NCBI RefSeq assembly: GCF_025200925.1
Contig: NZ_CP104174.1
Span: forward strand, 2,542,001 to 2,606,000
Direction: 5' to 3'
Length of the DNA: 64,000 nt
Source: Bradyrhizobium sp. CB1015
GTDB taxonomy: Bacteria; Pseudomonadota; Alphaproteobacteria; Rhizobiales; Xanthobacteraceae
Positions 51,900 through 61,392 of this stretch are shown here, piece after piece. Numbering within the stretch: the first letter of the stretch is position 1; each line of letters opens with the position of its first letter. A model generated the notes under the pieces. The model searched no databases. It was not told where the DNA came from and worked only from the letters and a program-made list of their open reading frames with translations. Made by a program: the position numbers and the translations under genes.

Positions 51900-52837
51900 T
51901 GATGGAAGACGCCGAAGTCGATCAGCGCAAGCAGCTGCCGAACTATCTGCTGGACGCTGCCGGCATATCGATCGAGCGTATGCCGATGCTCAATGTGATC
52001 TTCGATCGCATGGCGGCATCGTGCACCGACAGCCTGCAGCCGATGGCTGGAACGCCCTGCTATTTCTCGGTCAACGGCATCACCAACGACCGTGTCGGCG
52101 ATATCATCAAGGACTACGAGGCCAACGCGGTCGCGGCGGTGCTCTATGCCGAGCAGTGGGACTCCCGCATCATCATCATGCTCGATCGTGACTTCGTGTT
52201 CACGATGGTCGAGGCGATGTTCGGCTCCGACGGCGCCGAGCCGCCGCTCGACGTCGAGCGCTCGTTCTCCAACATCGAGCTCCGCCTGGTCCAGGCTCTG
52301 TTCGAGCGGTTCGCCAAGGCGCTGCAATCCGCCTTCGCCGGCACTTCAAACGTGACCTTTCGCGTCGAGCGCGTCGAGACGGCGATGGCCTCGCTCGCGA
52401 TCGGGCGGAGCGGCAACATGTCGATCTGCGCGAATATCATGCTGCAGGCGCTCTACCGCGGCGGCCAGATGTTCCTCATCATTCCGCACTCCGCGCTCAA
52501 TCCGCTGCGCCAGAAGCTCGCTCACGTCGTCGTCAGCGACGGTCGCGCCGCCGATCCACGCTGGCGCGAGCAGATGGAAAGCGAGGTGCAGCGGACCGAG
52601 GTGACGCTCAGCGCCGTGCTCGACGAGAAGATGGTGACGCTCGGCGACGTCGTGAAGTTCAAGGTCGGGCAGGTGCTCGAGCTCGAGGCCACGCCGCGCA
52701 CGCTGGCCCGGCTCGAAAGCAACAATCAGGTGTTGTTCTGGTGTCAGATCGGCCAGCTTGATGGCTACTACGCCATGCAGGTGGCAGATCCCGTCGATCA
52801 GAAGCGGGAGTTCGTCGATGATATCTTATCTCGTTGA
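51896..52837 (+). CDS. fliM: Flagellar switch protein FliM
   Basis: A 313-residue switch protein with the CheC-like middle domain (residues ~30-210) and C-terminal SpoA domain (VTLSAVLDEKMVTLGDVVKF, KVGQVLELEATPRTLARLES). The N-terminus (MMMEDAEVDQRKQLPNYLLD) does not show the EIDALL-type CheY-binding motif of enterobacterial FliM. It sits between MotA and the DUF6468 gene, both overlapping it. Confidence 0.88.
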   Translation: MMMEDAEVDQRKQLPNYLLDAAGISIERMPMLNVIFDRMAASCTDSLQPMAGTPCYFSVNGITNDRVGDIIKDYEANAVAAVLYAEQWDSRIIIMLDRDFVFTMVEAMFGSDGAEPPLDVERSFSNIELRLVQALFERFAKALQSAFAGTSNVTFRVERVETAMASLAIGRSGNMSICANIMLQALYRGGQMFLIIPHSALNPLRQKLAHVVVSDGRAADPRWREQMESEVQRTEVTLSAVLDEKMVTLGDVVKFKVGQVLELEATPRTLARLESNNQVLFWCQIGQLDGYYAMQVADPVDQKREFVDDILSR

Positions 52838-53132
52838 TATCGTGCTATTGGTCGCGCTCGCCTTCACCAGCATGCGGGTGACCAGGATGCACCGCGAGCT
52901 GGCGCGGTTGCGCAGCTATCAGGGCGAATTCTCGACCATCGTGCACGAGACCGCGGGCGCCTTCGACACGGTCATCACCGCGGCGCACGATTCCACCGCA
53001 AATCTCGGACGGCTCGCCAACGTGCTGAGCACGAAGATCGATCAGGCCCACGAAGCGATCGCGGCGCTCGACGCGCGGAGCGGGCTCGCACCCGTCGCGA
53101 CGGCGGCGACCGCCGATCTGAACAAGCATTGA
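52818..53132 (+). CDS. DUF6468 membrane protein of the flagellar cluster
   Basis: A 104-residue protein from ATG 52818 (GGGAG upstream), overlapping fliM by 20 bases. One N-terminal membrane helix (MISYLVDIVLLVALAFTSM) is followed by a coiled-coil-like domain (ELARLRSYQGEFSTIVHETA, TANLGRLANVLSTKIDQAHE). It lies between fliM and fliN, as in other alphaproteobacterial clusters. The role is not known. Confidence 0.75.
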   Translation: MISYLVDIVLLVALAFTSMRVTRMHRELARLRSYQGEFSTIVHETAGAFDTVITAAHDSTANLGRLANVLSTKIDQAHEAIAALDARSGLAPVATAATADLNKH

Positions 53133-53208
53133 AGCCTGGACCGGCAGAAGAATACGGCGCGGAACGCCGCGGCGCTCCGGCAACGGAAATACCAAGAGGC
53201 GATACCAA

Positions 53209-53583
53209 ATGGCGCAATCCTTCGACTACGAGTCTGCACCTGCATCGGCCGAGGCCGAGACGTCACCGCTGGAACGCCTGGCCGAGATCGCCCAGCGCAC
53301 GGCCGAGGAGACCGGCAAGTTCGCCAATGTCGACGCTATCTTGCGCATTCCCGTCACCATGCAGGTGGTGCTGGGATCGGCGACCATTCCGGTGGCGAAC
53401 CTGATGAAGCTCGGACGCGGCGCGGTGGTTCCGCTCGATCACCGGGTCGGTGAGCCCGTCGACGTCGTCGTCAACGGCCGCATCGTCGCCCGCGGCGAGG
53501 TGGTCGTCGTCGAAGAGGACAATTCCCGCTTCGGCGTCTCGCTCACGGAGATCGTGGGGCCGTTGGGGCAGGGTGATACCTGA
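53209..53583 (+). CDS. fliN: Flagellar switch protein FliN
   Basis: A 124-residue protein whose second half is the SpoA/FliN domain: LRIPVTMQVVLGSATIPVAN, LGRGAVVPLDHRVGEPVDVV, VNGRIVARGEVVVVEEDNSR. The first 45 residues are a helical extension. With FliM and FliG it forms the C-ring that sets rotation and helps export. It ends 2 bases before fliG. Confidence 0.93.
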   Translation: MAQSFDYESAPASAEAETSPLERLAEIAQRTAEETGKFANVDAILRIPVTMQVVLGSATIPVANLMKLGRGAVVPLDHRVGEPVDVVVNGRIVARGEVVVVEEDNSRFGVSLTEIVGPLGQGDT

Positions 53584-53585
53584 CC

Positions 53586-54626
53586 ATGGCGGCACCGGTC
53601 GGCATCGCTCCCGTCAAGCAGCGAGGCGTTACCACGCTGGGCGGCACGGAAAAGGTCGCCGCGCTTCTGCTGGCCATGGGCCGGCAGGCGGCGGCGAGCG
53701 TGCTGCAGCAGTTCGAGCCGCAGGAGATCCGCATCGTCACCAAGGCGGCGGCGGAGCTGCGGCCGATCACGGCGCAGGAGCTCGAGGGTATCGTCGAGGA
53801 GTTCGCTCAGCAGTTCTCGATGGGCGCGAACATCCTCGGCACGCTCGGCGGTCTGGAGGCCGTGCTCGGCGACGTGCTGCCGGCCGACCAGGTCTCGCAG
53901 ATCATGTCGGATCTGCTCGGCAATTCGAGCCGCTCGGTGTGGGACCGCGTCTCGTCGGTGTCGGAAAACTCGCTGGCGAGCTACCTGTCCAAGGAGCATC
54001 CGCAGACCGCGGCGCTGATCCTGTCCAAGGTCAAGCCGGCCTGCGCCGCCAAGGTCATGAGCCAGCTGCCCTCGAGCCTGCGCAACGAGCTGATGCGGCG
54101 CGTTCTGAGCCTCAAGCCGATCGTCGACGACGCCATGCGCATCATCGAGAAGACCCTGCATGAGGATCTGACGCTGAACTTCGCCCGCAATCTCGGCGCC
54201 GACACCTATGCCCGCGTCGCCGACATCATCAACAAGATGGAACGCGGCCACATCGAGGACATGCTGAAGAGCCTGTCGGAGAAGCGGCCGAAGTCGGCGG
54301 AGGTGCTGAAGGAGCTGCTGTTCACCTTCGACGACGTGGTCAACCTGACGCCGAAGGCGCGCACCATGATCTTCGATCAGGTGCCGACCGATCGCATCGT
54401 CGTGGCGCTGAAGGGCACCGACAAGAACTTCCGCGAGCTGATCCTGTCCTCGGTCGCCTCGCGCGTCCGCCGCGTCGTCGAGCACGAGCTCGCCATCGGC
54501 GAGCCGTCCAACCAGCGCGACGTGCTGGAGGCACGACGCGTGATTACCGACCTTGCGCTCGAGCTGGCAGAGAAGGGGGAAATCGAGCTCAACCCCGAGC
54601 AGGAGAATGAGCTGGTCTTCCGCTGA
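53586..54626 (+). CDS. fliG: Flagellar motor switch protein FliG
   Basis: A 346-residue switch protein with the three FliG domains: KVAALLLAMGRQAAASVLQQ (N), HPQTAALILSKVKPACAAKV (middle) and LFTFDDVVNLTPKARTMIFD, LKGTDKNFRELILSSVASRV (C, the torque-generating face contacting MotA). The charged residues of the torque helix are conserved. It follows fliN directly and ends 13 bases before flhB. Confidence 0.95.
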   Translation: MAAPVGIAPVKQRGVTTLGGTEKVAALLLAMGRQAAASVLQQFEPQEIRIVTKAAAELRPITAQELEGIVEEFAQQFSMGANILGTLGGLEAVLGDVLPADQVSQIMSDLLGNSSRSVWDRVSSVSENSLASYLSKEHPQTAALILSKVKPACAAKVMSQLPSSLRNELMRRVLSLKPIVDDAMRIIEKTLHEDLTLNFARNLGADTYARVADIINKMERGHIEDMLKSLSEKRPKSAEVLKELLFTFDDVVNLTPKARTMIFDQVPTDRIVVALKGTDKNFRELILSSVASRVRRVVEHELAIGEPSNQRDVLEARRVITDLALELAEKGEIELNPEQENELVFR

Positions 54627-54639
54627 CCGCTGAACGGGC

Positions 54640-55725
54640 ATGGCAGAAACATCCGATCAGGAGAGCAAGACAGAAGAGCCGACCGAGAAGAAAGTCCGCG
54701 ATGCGCTCGAACAGGGCAAGATTCCGGTCTCTCGGGAGGCCTCCATTTTCGCCTCGATGGCCGCGCTGATGGTGATCCAGGCGTTCCTGATCGGGCAGGG
54801 CGTGCAGCAATTGACGCCGACGCTGAAGAGCCTGCTCGACGATCCCGAGGGCTTCCCGCTCTCTACCGGTGCGGACGCGCAGAACCTGCTCACCGTGGTC
54901 GGCCTGCAGGCCCTGCGGTTCCTGGTGCCGCTGGTCGTCATCCTCGTTGTGTTTGGGCTCGCCGCCTCGCTGCTGCAGAACGCGCCGCGCCTGGTGTTCG
55001 AGCGCATCAAGCCTGACTTGTCGCGAATCTCTCCCGTCAGCGGCTGGAGCCGGTTGTTCGGAACGCAGGGCCTGATCGAGTTCGCCAAGTCGCTGTTCAA
55101 GCTCGGCGCGGTGACCGCCGTCGTCGCCTTCGTGCTGCGCGCATCCGAAGCGAAGGCGTTCGAGGCGATGTACACCGATCCGGTTGCGTTGCCGGAGATG
55201 ATCCTCAACATCGCGATGCGCATCGTCTCGGCGATCTGCATCGCAACCATCGTCCTGGTGGCGATCGATCTCGCCTGGGCGCGCTTCCATTGGCGGCGCG
55301 AGCTGCGCATGACCAAGCAGGAGATCAAGGACGAGCACAAGCAGGCGGAAGGCGACCCCCTGATCAAGGCGCGCCTGCGCTCGCTGGCGCGCGACCGGTC
55401 GCGCCAACGCATGATCGCCTCGGCCTCGCGTGCGACGCTGGTGATCGCCAACCCGACGCACTTCGCGATCGCGCTGCGCTACAAGCGCGAGGAAAGCGCC
55501 GCGCCGCTGGTCGTGGCCAAGGGCATGGACGTGATCGCGCTGAAGATCCGCGAGGTTGCCGAGCAGAACCGAATTCCCGTCATCGAAAACAAGGCGCTCG
55601 CGCGCGCGCTCTACGAGGCGGTTCAGGTCGATCAGGTGATTCCGGCGGAGTTCTTCCGGCCCGTCGCCGAGATCATCTACTTCCTCCAATCCAAGCAGGC
55701 GCCGCGACCCGAGAACGTCCGATAG
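54640..55725 (+). CDS. flhB: Flagellar export protein FlhB
   Basis: A 361-residue inner-membrane protein with four hydrophobic segments in the first ~210 residues (LMVIQAFLIGQGVQQLTPTL, LVPLVVILVVFGLAASLLQ and two more). The cytoplasmic domain contains the autocleavage site NPTH (around residue 271, in VIANPTHFAIALRY) that switches export from rod/hook to filament substrates. The start MAETSDQESKTEEPTEKK is the usual charged N-terminus. It ends the motA-to-flhB unit. Confidence 0.95.
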   Translation: MAETSDQESKTEEPTEKKVRDALEQGKIPVSREASIFASMAALMVIQAFLIGQGVQQLTPTLKSLLDDPEGFPLSTGADAQNLLTVVGLQALRFLVPLVVILVVFGLAASLLQNAPRLVFERIKPDLSRISPVSGWSRLFGTQGLIEFAKSLFKLGAVTAVVAFVLRASEAKAFEAMYTDPVALPEMILNIAMRIVSAICIATIVLVAIDLAWARFHWRRELRMTKQEIKDEHKQAEGDPLIKARLRSLARDRSRQRMIASASRATLVIANPTHFAIALRYKREESAAPLVVAKGMDVIALKIREVAEQNRIPVIENKALARALYEAVQVDQVIPAEFFRPVAEIIYFLQSKQAPRPENVR

Positions 55726-55789
55726 ATTTGCGAAGATGCTGCTTCGTGCAACAGCTTGACGAAAGCTTAACGCCCTAGGCTCGTCCCGA

Positions 55790-56191
55790 ATGGATCAGAA
55801 TGGGGCCGTCGTGGGACCGCTTTACCTCTTCGAACTCGCATCGTCGCAGGCGCGCTATCTCGAGCTGCGTCAGTCGACCATCGCCACCAACGTCGCCAAC
55901 GCCAACACGCCGGGCTTTCGGGCGCGCGACGTCGAGCCGTTCGGCAAGGTGCTCGACGGCATGCCGGTCAGGCTTGCGACGACGTCGCCCTCGCACATGC
56001 AATTGTCCGCGGCCGAGACCGATACGCGGGCGACCGCGAAGAAGGACAGCTGGGAAGTGGTTCACTCCGGCAACTCCGTCAGCCTCGAGCAGGAAATGAT
56101 CAAGGGCAACGACGTCAATCGCGACTATTCGATGAACGCGGCGATCGTGCGGTCGTTTCACCGCATGGTCCTGTCGAGCGCAAAGGCCTGA
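55790..56191 (+). CDS. flgB: Flagellar rod protein FlgB
   Basis: A 133-residue proximal rod protein with the N-terminal rod motif TIATNVANANTPGFRARDV and the C-terminal helical end YSMNAAIVRSFHRMVLSS. It starts after a 64-base gap that probably holds the promoter of the flgB-to-fliP unit; flgC follows 11 bases later. Confidence 0.93.
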   Translation: MDQNGAVVGPLYLFELASSQARYLELRQSTIATNVANANTPGFRARDVEPFGKVLDGMPVRLATTSPSHMQLSAAETDTRATAKKDSWEVVHSGNSVSLEQEMIKGNDVNRDYSMNAAIVRSFHRMVLSSAKA

Positions 56192-56202
56192 GGTGAACTG
56201 AC

Positions 56203-56619
56203 ATGCTGGATTCACTGAGCGCCTCTCTGACGGTCGCAAGCTCCGGGCTCGAAGCGCAGTCGACGCGCATGCGCATCGTCTCGGAAAACCTCGCGAACGC
56301 CACCTCGACGGGGCGCAGCGCCGGCGCCGATCCCTATCAGCGCAAGACCATCACCTTCGATGCGGCGATGGACCGCGCCTCGGGCGCGCAGCTCGCGAAG
56401 GTCAAGGAGATCGGGGTCGACACCACGCCCTATCGCGTCGAGTACGATCCGGGGCATCCCGCCGCCGACAAGGCCGGCTACGTGAAGCTGCCGAACGTGA
56501 ACATGATGATCGAGATGGCCGACATGCGGGAAGTCAACCGCTCCTATGAAGCCAATCTCCAGGTCGTGAAGCAGGTGAGGTCCATGCTCGGCATGAGCAT
56601 CGACCTCCTGAGGAGCTGA
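56203..56619 (+). CDS. flgC: Flagellar rod protein FlgC
   Basis: A 138-residue proximal rod protein: [60 protein letters not shown] and the C-terminal helix [15 protein letters not shown]. It assembles above FliE and FlgB. fliE starts 2 bases after it. Confidence 0.94.
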   Translation: MLDSLSASLTVASSGLEAQSTRMRIVSENLANATSTGRSAGADPYQRKTITFDAAMDRASGAQLAKVKEIGVDTTPYRVEYDPGHPAADKAGYVKLPNVNMMIEMADMREVNRSYEANLQVVKQVRSMLGMSIDLLRS

Positions 56620-56621
56620 CC

Positions 56622-56951
56622 ATGCTTGAAGCGATTTCATCCACCGCGATTTCCGCAGGGCAAGCGGCGAGCCGCGCGACCGAGACGCGGGCCGTGTCGC
56701 CTGCCGCGACAACGTCGGTCCAGGCCAGTGACGATGTCGGCTTCGAATCGGTGATGAAGCAGGTGACGTCCGACGCGATCGGGACGCTGAAGGCGGGCGA
56801 AGCGGCATCGATCTCGGCAATGCAGGGCAAGGAATCGACGCGCCGCGTCGTGGAGGCGCTGATGTCGGCCGAGCAGGCCCTGCAGACGGCGGTCGCGGTT
56901 CGCGACAAGGTCGTCCAGGCCTACCAGGAAGTCGTTCGGATGTCGATTTGA
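56622..56951 (+). CDS. fliE: Flagellar hook-basal body protein FliE
   Basis: A 109-residue protein; the C-terminal SLQTVVAVRDKV-type region is present as LMSAEQALQTAVAVRDKVVQ then AYQEVVRMSI, the FliE hallmark. It links the MS-ring to the rod. The Ser/Thr-rich N-terminal half is typical of the family. Confidence 0.92.
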   Translation: MLEAISSTAISAGQAASRATETRAVSPAATTSVQASDDVGFESVMKQVTSDAIGTLKAGEAASISAMQGKESTRRVVEALMSAEQALQTAVAVRDKVVQAYQEVVRMSI

Positions 56952-56969
56952 TCTGAAGGAGTGAGACAA

Positions 56970-57758
56970 GTGAAATCGCTCGCCATTGCGGCCACGGGCA
57001 TGAACGCCCAGCAGACCAACATCGAAGTCATCGCGAACAACATCGCCAACATCAACTCCACCTCCTACAAACGGGCGCGTGCGGAGTTCACCGATCTGTT
57101 CTACCAGATGGACCGCATGCAGGGCGTCGCGAACACCAACGGCTCCTCGCCGATTCCGGAAGGCGCCAATCTCGGCCTCGGCGTCAAGTCCGCTGCGATC
57201 CGCAAGCTGCACATCCAGGGCGCGCTGACGCAGACCGGCAATCCCTACGATCTCGCGATCAACGGCCGCGGCTGGTTTCAGGTGCTCGGACCCAACAACG
57301 AGGTGCAATACACCCGTGCCGGCTCGTTCAACACCAATGCCAACGGCCAGCTCGTCACCATTGACGGCTACCTGCTGGACCCCGCGATCACGGTGCCGCA
57401 GGGAACGGTGGAGGTCACCGTCAACGCCACTGGCCAGGTGTTTGCCAAGCTCGACACGGAAGTGAATCCGAGGCAGATCGGCCAGCTCAACCTCGCCAAT
57501 TTCGCCAACGAAGCGGGCCTCGAACCGCTGGGCGGCAATCTCTACAAGGAGACCACGGCATCCGGCACGCCGGTCGTCGGTCTGCCCGGCGATGCCGGGT
57601 ATGGCAAGATCAACCAGAAATATCTCGAAGCCTCGAACGTCGACCCGGTCAAGGAAATCACCGAATTGATCTCGGCGCAGCGTGCCTACGAAATGAATGC
57701 CAAGGTCATCCAGGCCTCGGATGAAATGGCCCAGACGGTGTCGAAGGGCATGCGCTAG
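56970..57758 (+). CDS. flgG: Flagellar distal rod protein FlgG
   Basis: A 262-residue rod protein. I start at GTG 56970 ([20 protein letters not shown]), 8 bases after AAGGAG, as in other FlgG proteins; an in-frame GTG at 56961 lies inside the ribosome-binding region. It has [44 protein letters not shown] and the C-terminal [17 protein letters not shown] helix. It forms the distal rod. Confidence 0.95.
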   Translation: MKSLAIAATGMNAQQTNIEVIANNIANINSTSYKRARAEFTDLFYQMDRMQGVANTNGSSPIPEGANLGLGVKSAAIRKLHIQGALTQTGNPYDLAINGRGWFQVLGPNNEVQYTRAGSFNTNANGQLVTIDGYLLDPAITVPQGTVEVTVNATGQVFAKLDTEVNPRQIGQLNLANFANEAGLEPLGGNLYKETTASGTPVVGLPGDAGYGKINQKYLEASNVDPVKEITELISAQRAYEMNAKVIQASDEMAQTVSKGMR

Positions 57759-57771
57759 TTCCGGTGTCTCG

Positions 57772-58248
57772 ATGTTGAACAGGGTAGGCCTGATCGTGCG
57801 CGGGTTGGCCGCCGTGCTGCTGGTTCTCGTCGCGGCGCGGGTCGCCGCGGCCGAGGAGAAGCGGCTTCCCGTGCCCGCCGTCTCGATCCGCGCCGGCGAG
57901 CTGATCCGCGAGGAGATGATCACCGAGCGCGCCTTCGCGCCGAGCCTGCTCGGCGTCGCCATGTTCATCGAGGGACGTCAGGTCCTGGTCGGTCGCATGG
58001 CGCGGCGTGCGCTGTTGCCGGGCCAGCCGATTCCGACCAATGCGGTGGAGGATCCCTGGACCGTCGCGCGCGGCGCCATGGTCAAGGTCGTGGTCGAGGA
58101 CAGTGGCCTGTCCATCGTCACTTACGGCTCGGCGATGCAGTCGGGGGCGGCCGGCGCGCTGATCCCCGTGCGCAATACGGACAGCGGCGTGATCATCAGG
58201 GGCGTCGTCCAGCCGGACGGCAGCGTCAAGGTTATGGACGGATCATGA
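57772..58248 (+). CDS. flgA: Flagellar P-ring assembly chaperone FlgA
   Basis: A 158-residue protein from ATG 57772 with a signal peptide (GLAAVLLVLVAARVAAAEE) and a SAF-like domain (RAGELIREEMITERAF, GRMARRALLPGQPIPTNAVE, GVVQPDGSVKVMDGS). FlgA is needed to assemble the P-ring in the periplasm. It overlaps flgI by 4 bases (ATGA at 58245-58248). Confidence 0.9.
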   Translation: MLNRVGLIVRGLAAVLLVLVAARVAAAEEKRLPVPAVSIRAGELIREEMITERAFAPSLLGVAMFIEGRQVLVGRMARRALLPGQPIPTNAVEDPWTVARGAMVKVVVEDSGLSIVTYGSAMQSGAAGALIPVRNTDSGVIIRGVVQPDGSVKVMDGS

Positions 58249-59375
58249 CCAGGCTCCTGCTTGCGCTCATGCTGCTGGTGTCGGCCGCCAGCGCCGAGGC
58301 CGCCGTCCGCATCAAGGACATCGCGGACATCAAGGGTCTGCGCGAAAACCAGATCGTCGGCTACGGCCTCGTCATCGGCCTCAACGGCACTGGCGACACG
58401 CTGCGCAACGCGCCGTTCACCGAACAGTCCCTGCAATCGATGCTCGAGAACATGGGCATCAACGTCAGGAACGAGACCACGAGCACGAACAACCCCCCGC
58501 GTCCGACCACGCTGCGTACGCGCAACGTCGCAGCGGTGATGGTGACGGCGGACCTTCCGCCCTCGATCGGGCCCGGCGAGCGCATGGACGTCACCGTGTC
58601 GTCACTCGGCGATGCGACGTCGCTGCTCGGCGGCACGCTGGTCATGACGTCGCTGCGCGCGGCGGACGGCGCGGTCTACGCGGTGGCGCAGGGCGCGATC
58701 ACGGTTGCCGGCTACAGCGTCGGAGGCCAGGCGCAGAGCGTCAGCCAGGGCACGCCGACGGCCGGACGCATCCCGAACGGTGCGCTGGTCGAACGCGCGG
58801 TGCAGGGAAGCCTCCACGAGATGGAGTTCCTGGTGCTCCAGCTGAAGAACCCCGACTTCGTCACCGCAACGCGCATCCTCGACGCCGTCAACCGCTACGC
58901 CGGCGGTCGCTACCGGGCGCAGATCGCGTTCGAGCGCGACTACCGCACCATCGTGCTGTCGAAGCCGCGTCATGTCGGCCCTGTTCGCTTCCTCGCCGAG
59001 ATCGGCGAATTGGTGGTCGAGCCGGACACGCCGGCGCGGGTCGTGATCAACGAACGCACCGGCACGGTCGTGATCGGGCGCGACGTGCGGATCTCGACCG
59101 TTGCCGTGACCCACGGCAATCTGACGGTTCGCGTCACGGAGATGCCGGTTGTGTCGCAGCCGGCGCCGTTCTCGCGAGGACAGACGGTGGTCGTCCCGCA
59201 GACCGTGGTCGAAGCCAACGAGGCGGGATCGCAGGTGGCGATCCTGAGCGGGGTCGATCTCCAGCGCCTGGTGCGCGGGCTGAACCAGATCGGCCTGAAG
59301 CCATCAGGAATCATCGCGATCCTCCAGGCGATCAAGACGGCAGGCGCGCTCCAGGCCGACGTCATCGTGCAATGA
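58245..59375 (+). CDS. flgI: Flagellar P-ring protein FlgI
   Basis: A 376-residue protein with a signal peptide (LLALMLLVSAASAEA) and family segments RIKDIADIKGLRENQIVGYG, LVIGLNGTGDTLRNAPFTEQ, NVAAVMVTADLPPSIGPG and VVINERTGTVVIGRDVRIST. It builds the P-ring around the rod in the peptidoglycan layer. Confidence 0.95.
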   Translation: MTRLLLALMLLVSAASAEAAVRIKDIADIKGLRENQIVGYGLVIGLNGTGDTLRNAPFTEQSLQSMLENMGINVRNETTSTNNPPRPTTLRTRNVAAVMVTADLPPSIGPGERMDVTVSSLGDATSLLGGTLVMTSLRAADGAVYAVAQGAITVAGYSVGGQAQSVSQGTPTAGRIPNGALVERAVQGSLHEMEFLVLQLKNPDFVTATRILDAVNRYAGGRYRAQIAFERDYRTIVLSKPRHVGPVRFLAEIGELVVEPDTPARVVINERTGTVVIGRDVRISTVAVTHGNLTVRVTEMPVVSQPAPFSRGQTVVVPQTVVEANEAGSQVAILSGVDLQRLVRGLNQIGLKPSGIIAILQAIKTAGALQADVIVQ

Positions 59376-59406
59376 TGCGCAAGCGTCGTGCAAGCTTGGT
59401 CGCTCA

Positions 59407-60204
59407 ATGCTCAGGTCTGAAGCGAGAATCGCGCGCGGCCCGATGCTGAAGCTGGATCACAAAGCCAAACTCCTCCTGCTGGCCGCGGCAACAATGCTCG
59501 CGAGCGTCTCGCCGGTGCTCGCCCTGGACGAGGCCAAGCCGTCGAAACCGCTCAACCTGCTCTCCTTCGCCCGCGCCCGCGCCGGCGGACCGCAGAAGCC
59601 GCAGCCGCCCGCCAGCGCGATACCTGGCGACAATGCTTCGGTCCGGGCGACGGCATGGGCGGCTGAAGATTCGGGCGCCGTCGTCACCGGTGCTGTGCCG
59701 GCTCCGGAGACACCGACAACTGCGCCCGCGCCGGTCCGTCCGGCCAAGCCCGGCAGCGTCACGGCGCCGAAGCCTGCACCGCCGCAGGCTGCGCCGGCCC
59801 CCGACAACGACATCGCCCTGTTCTGCAGCAACGTCGCCGATCCCGCCGTCGACGCCAGGCTGTCTTGGCAGCTCAAGGAGCTTGAGAAGGCCGAGAGCCT
59901 GCTGCGTGAGCGCATCGCCGAAGTCGAGGCCAAGCGCGTCGAATACGAGAAGTGGATGGCGCTGCGCGACGACTTCCTGAAAAAGGCCGAAGCCAGCGTC
60001 GTCGAGATCTATTCGCGCATGAAGCCCGAAGCTGCGGCGACCCAGATCGCCGGCATGGCCGACGAGACCGCCGCCGCCGTGCTCGCCAAGCTCAGCCCAC
60101 GCAGCTCGAGCGCGATCTTCAACGAGATGGACACGGCACGCGCGGCGCACCTCGCCGACCTGCTCGGCGGCATGCGTCGCGTGGACGACGGAAAGAGCAA
60201 ATAG
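59407..60204 (+). CDS. motE: MotE-type flagellar chaperone with signal peptide
   Basis: A 265-residue protein. The N-terminal hydrophobic segment (LLLLAAATMLASVSPVLA) exports it. A Pro/Ala-rich linker follows, then a C-terminal coiled coil (WQLKELEKAESLLRERIAEV) and a MgtE-N-like domain with IYSRMKPEAAATQIAGMADE, TAAAVLAKLSPRSSSAIFNE. This is the layout of MotE of Sinorhizobium, which stabilises the periplasmic motor protein MotC. ATG 59443 is an alternative start. flgH follows with no gap. Confidence 0.82.
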   Translation: MLRSEARIARGPMLKLDHKAKLLLLAAATMLASVSPVLALDEAKPSKPLNLLSFARARAGGPQKPQPPASAIPGDNASVRATAWAAEDSGAVVTGAVPAPETPTTAPAPVRPAKPGSVTAPKPAPPQAAPAPDNDIALFCSNVADPAVDARLSWQLKELEKAESLLRERIAEVEAKRVEYEKWMALRDDFLKKAEASVVEIYSRMKPEAAATQIAGMADETAAAVLAKLSPRSSSAIFNEMDTARAAHLADLLGGMRRVDDGKSK

Positions 60205-60906
60205 ATGAACCAGCCGATCCTCTCCCTCCTTGCGGCATCGGTGCTCCTGGCCGGGTGCTACCATGATCCGGCCGAAGTCCTGATCGGTCCGCAGATGTCG
60301 CCTGTCGGCAGCGGCCTGCGGATGCAGGCCGACCCGATCCCGGTGACGCCGCGCATGCGCACGCCGGTCAGCTACCGCTCCACCTGGGACGACGGCACCG
60401 ATCTTTACCGCGATCCCCGCGCCCGCCGCACCGGCGATGTCGTGACGGTGATCATCTCGATGCAGGACAAGGCCAAGCTCGACAACAAGACCGGCCGCTC
60501 GCGCGATTCGCAGGTCAAGTTCGGGCTCGACTGGCTGATGGACGTCGCCGGATGGAACGACACGGGCCAGGCCAACGCCAATCTCAGCACCAACACCCAG
60601 ATCAAGGGCAACGGCCAGATCGACCGCACCGAGGATATCAAGCTGTCGATCGCGGCCATCGTCACCGACGTGCTGCCGAACGGCAACATGATGATCAGCG
60701 GTTCGCAGGAATTTCGCGTCAACACGGAGATGCGCGTGCTCAACGTCGGCGGCATCGTGCGTCCGCGTGATATCTCGCGGGCCAACACGATCTCCTACGA
60801 CAAGATCGCCGAGGCGCGCGTGTCCTATGGCGGGCGCGGAAATCTGTCGGACGTGCAGCAGCCTGGATGGGGACACCGGATCTATGATGCCGTGGCACCG
60901 TTCTGA
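60205..60906 (+). CDS. flgH: Flagellar L-ring lipoprotein FlgH
   Basis: A 233-residue lipoprotein: lipobox LLAGC at the end of the signal peptide, then YRDPRARRTGDVVTVIISMQ, SIAAIVTDVLPNGNMMISGS and VNTEMRVLNVGGIVRPRDIS. It forms the outer-membrane L-ring around the rod. It starts immediately after the motE stop. Confidence 0.95.
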   Translation: MNQPILSLLAASVLLAGCYHDPAEVLIGPQMSPVGSGLRMQADPIPVTPRMRTPVSYRSTWDDGTDLYRDPRARRTGDVVTVIISMQDKAKLDNKTGRSRDSQVKFGLDWLMDVAGWNDTGQANANLSTNTQIKGNGQIDRTEDIKLSIAAIVTDVLPNGNMMISGSQEFRVNTEMRVLNVGGIVRPRDISRANTISYDKIAEARVSYGGRGNLSDVQQPGWGHRIYDAVAPF

Positions 60907-60948
60907 GACCGGCGCCGGCCGGGGCGCGTTCCGATGGCAGGGGACGCC

Positions 60949-61392
60949 ATGCGCCTGATTGCCGCCATCGTCGTGCTGACCCTGATCGCGATCGGCGCGG
61001 GCGCGGTTGCAGGCCTGCATCTGATCGCCACCGCCGAGCGCGTTGCCGACGCGAAGAAGAGCGCCACGCCGCCGCCGATCGCGTCGAGCTACGCCGGCAG
61101 CGCGCGGCTCAGGAAATTGTCCCCGATCGTGACCAATCTCGCCGCGCCGGCCAACAATTGGGCGCGCATCGAAGCCTCGATGGTGACCGACAGCATGAGC
61201 GACGAGGATGCCGGCATTCTGGCCGCCCATATCAGCGAGGACATCGTGACCTATCTGCGGTCGGCGACCGTTGCCCAGTTCGAGGGATCGCGCGGACTCC
61301 AGCATCTGCGTGACGACCTGACCGAGCGCGCCAATATCCGCTCGTCGGGCAAGGTCCGCGAATTGATCATCGAGACGCTGGTGATCCAGTGA
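60949..61392 (+). CDS. fliL: Flagellar basal body-associated protein FliL
   Basis: A 147-residue single-span protein from ATG 60949 (GGGGAC upstream; ATG 60934 is an alternative). After the membrane helix (LIAAIVVLTLIAIGAGAVAG) comes the periplasmic FliL domain (RIEASMVTDSMSDEDAGILA, HISEDIVTYLRSATVAQFEG, LRDDLTERANIRSSGKVREL). It surrounds the stator units. It overlaps fliP by 4 bases. Confidence 0.85.
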   Translation: MRLIAAIVVLTLIAIGAGAVAGLHLIATAERVADAKKSATPPPIASSYAGSARLRKLSPIVTNLAAPANNWARIEASMVTDSMSDEDAGILAAHISEDIVTYLRSATVAQFEGSRGLQHLRDDLTERANIRSSGKVRELIIETLVIQ

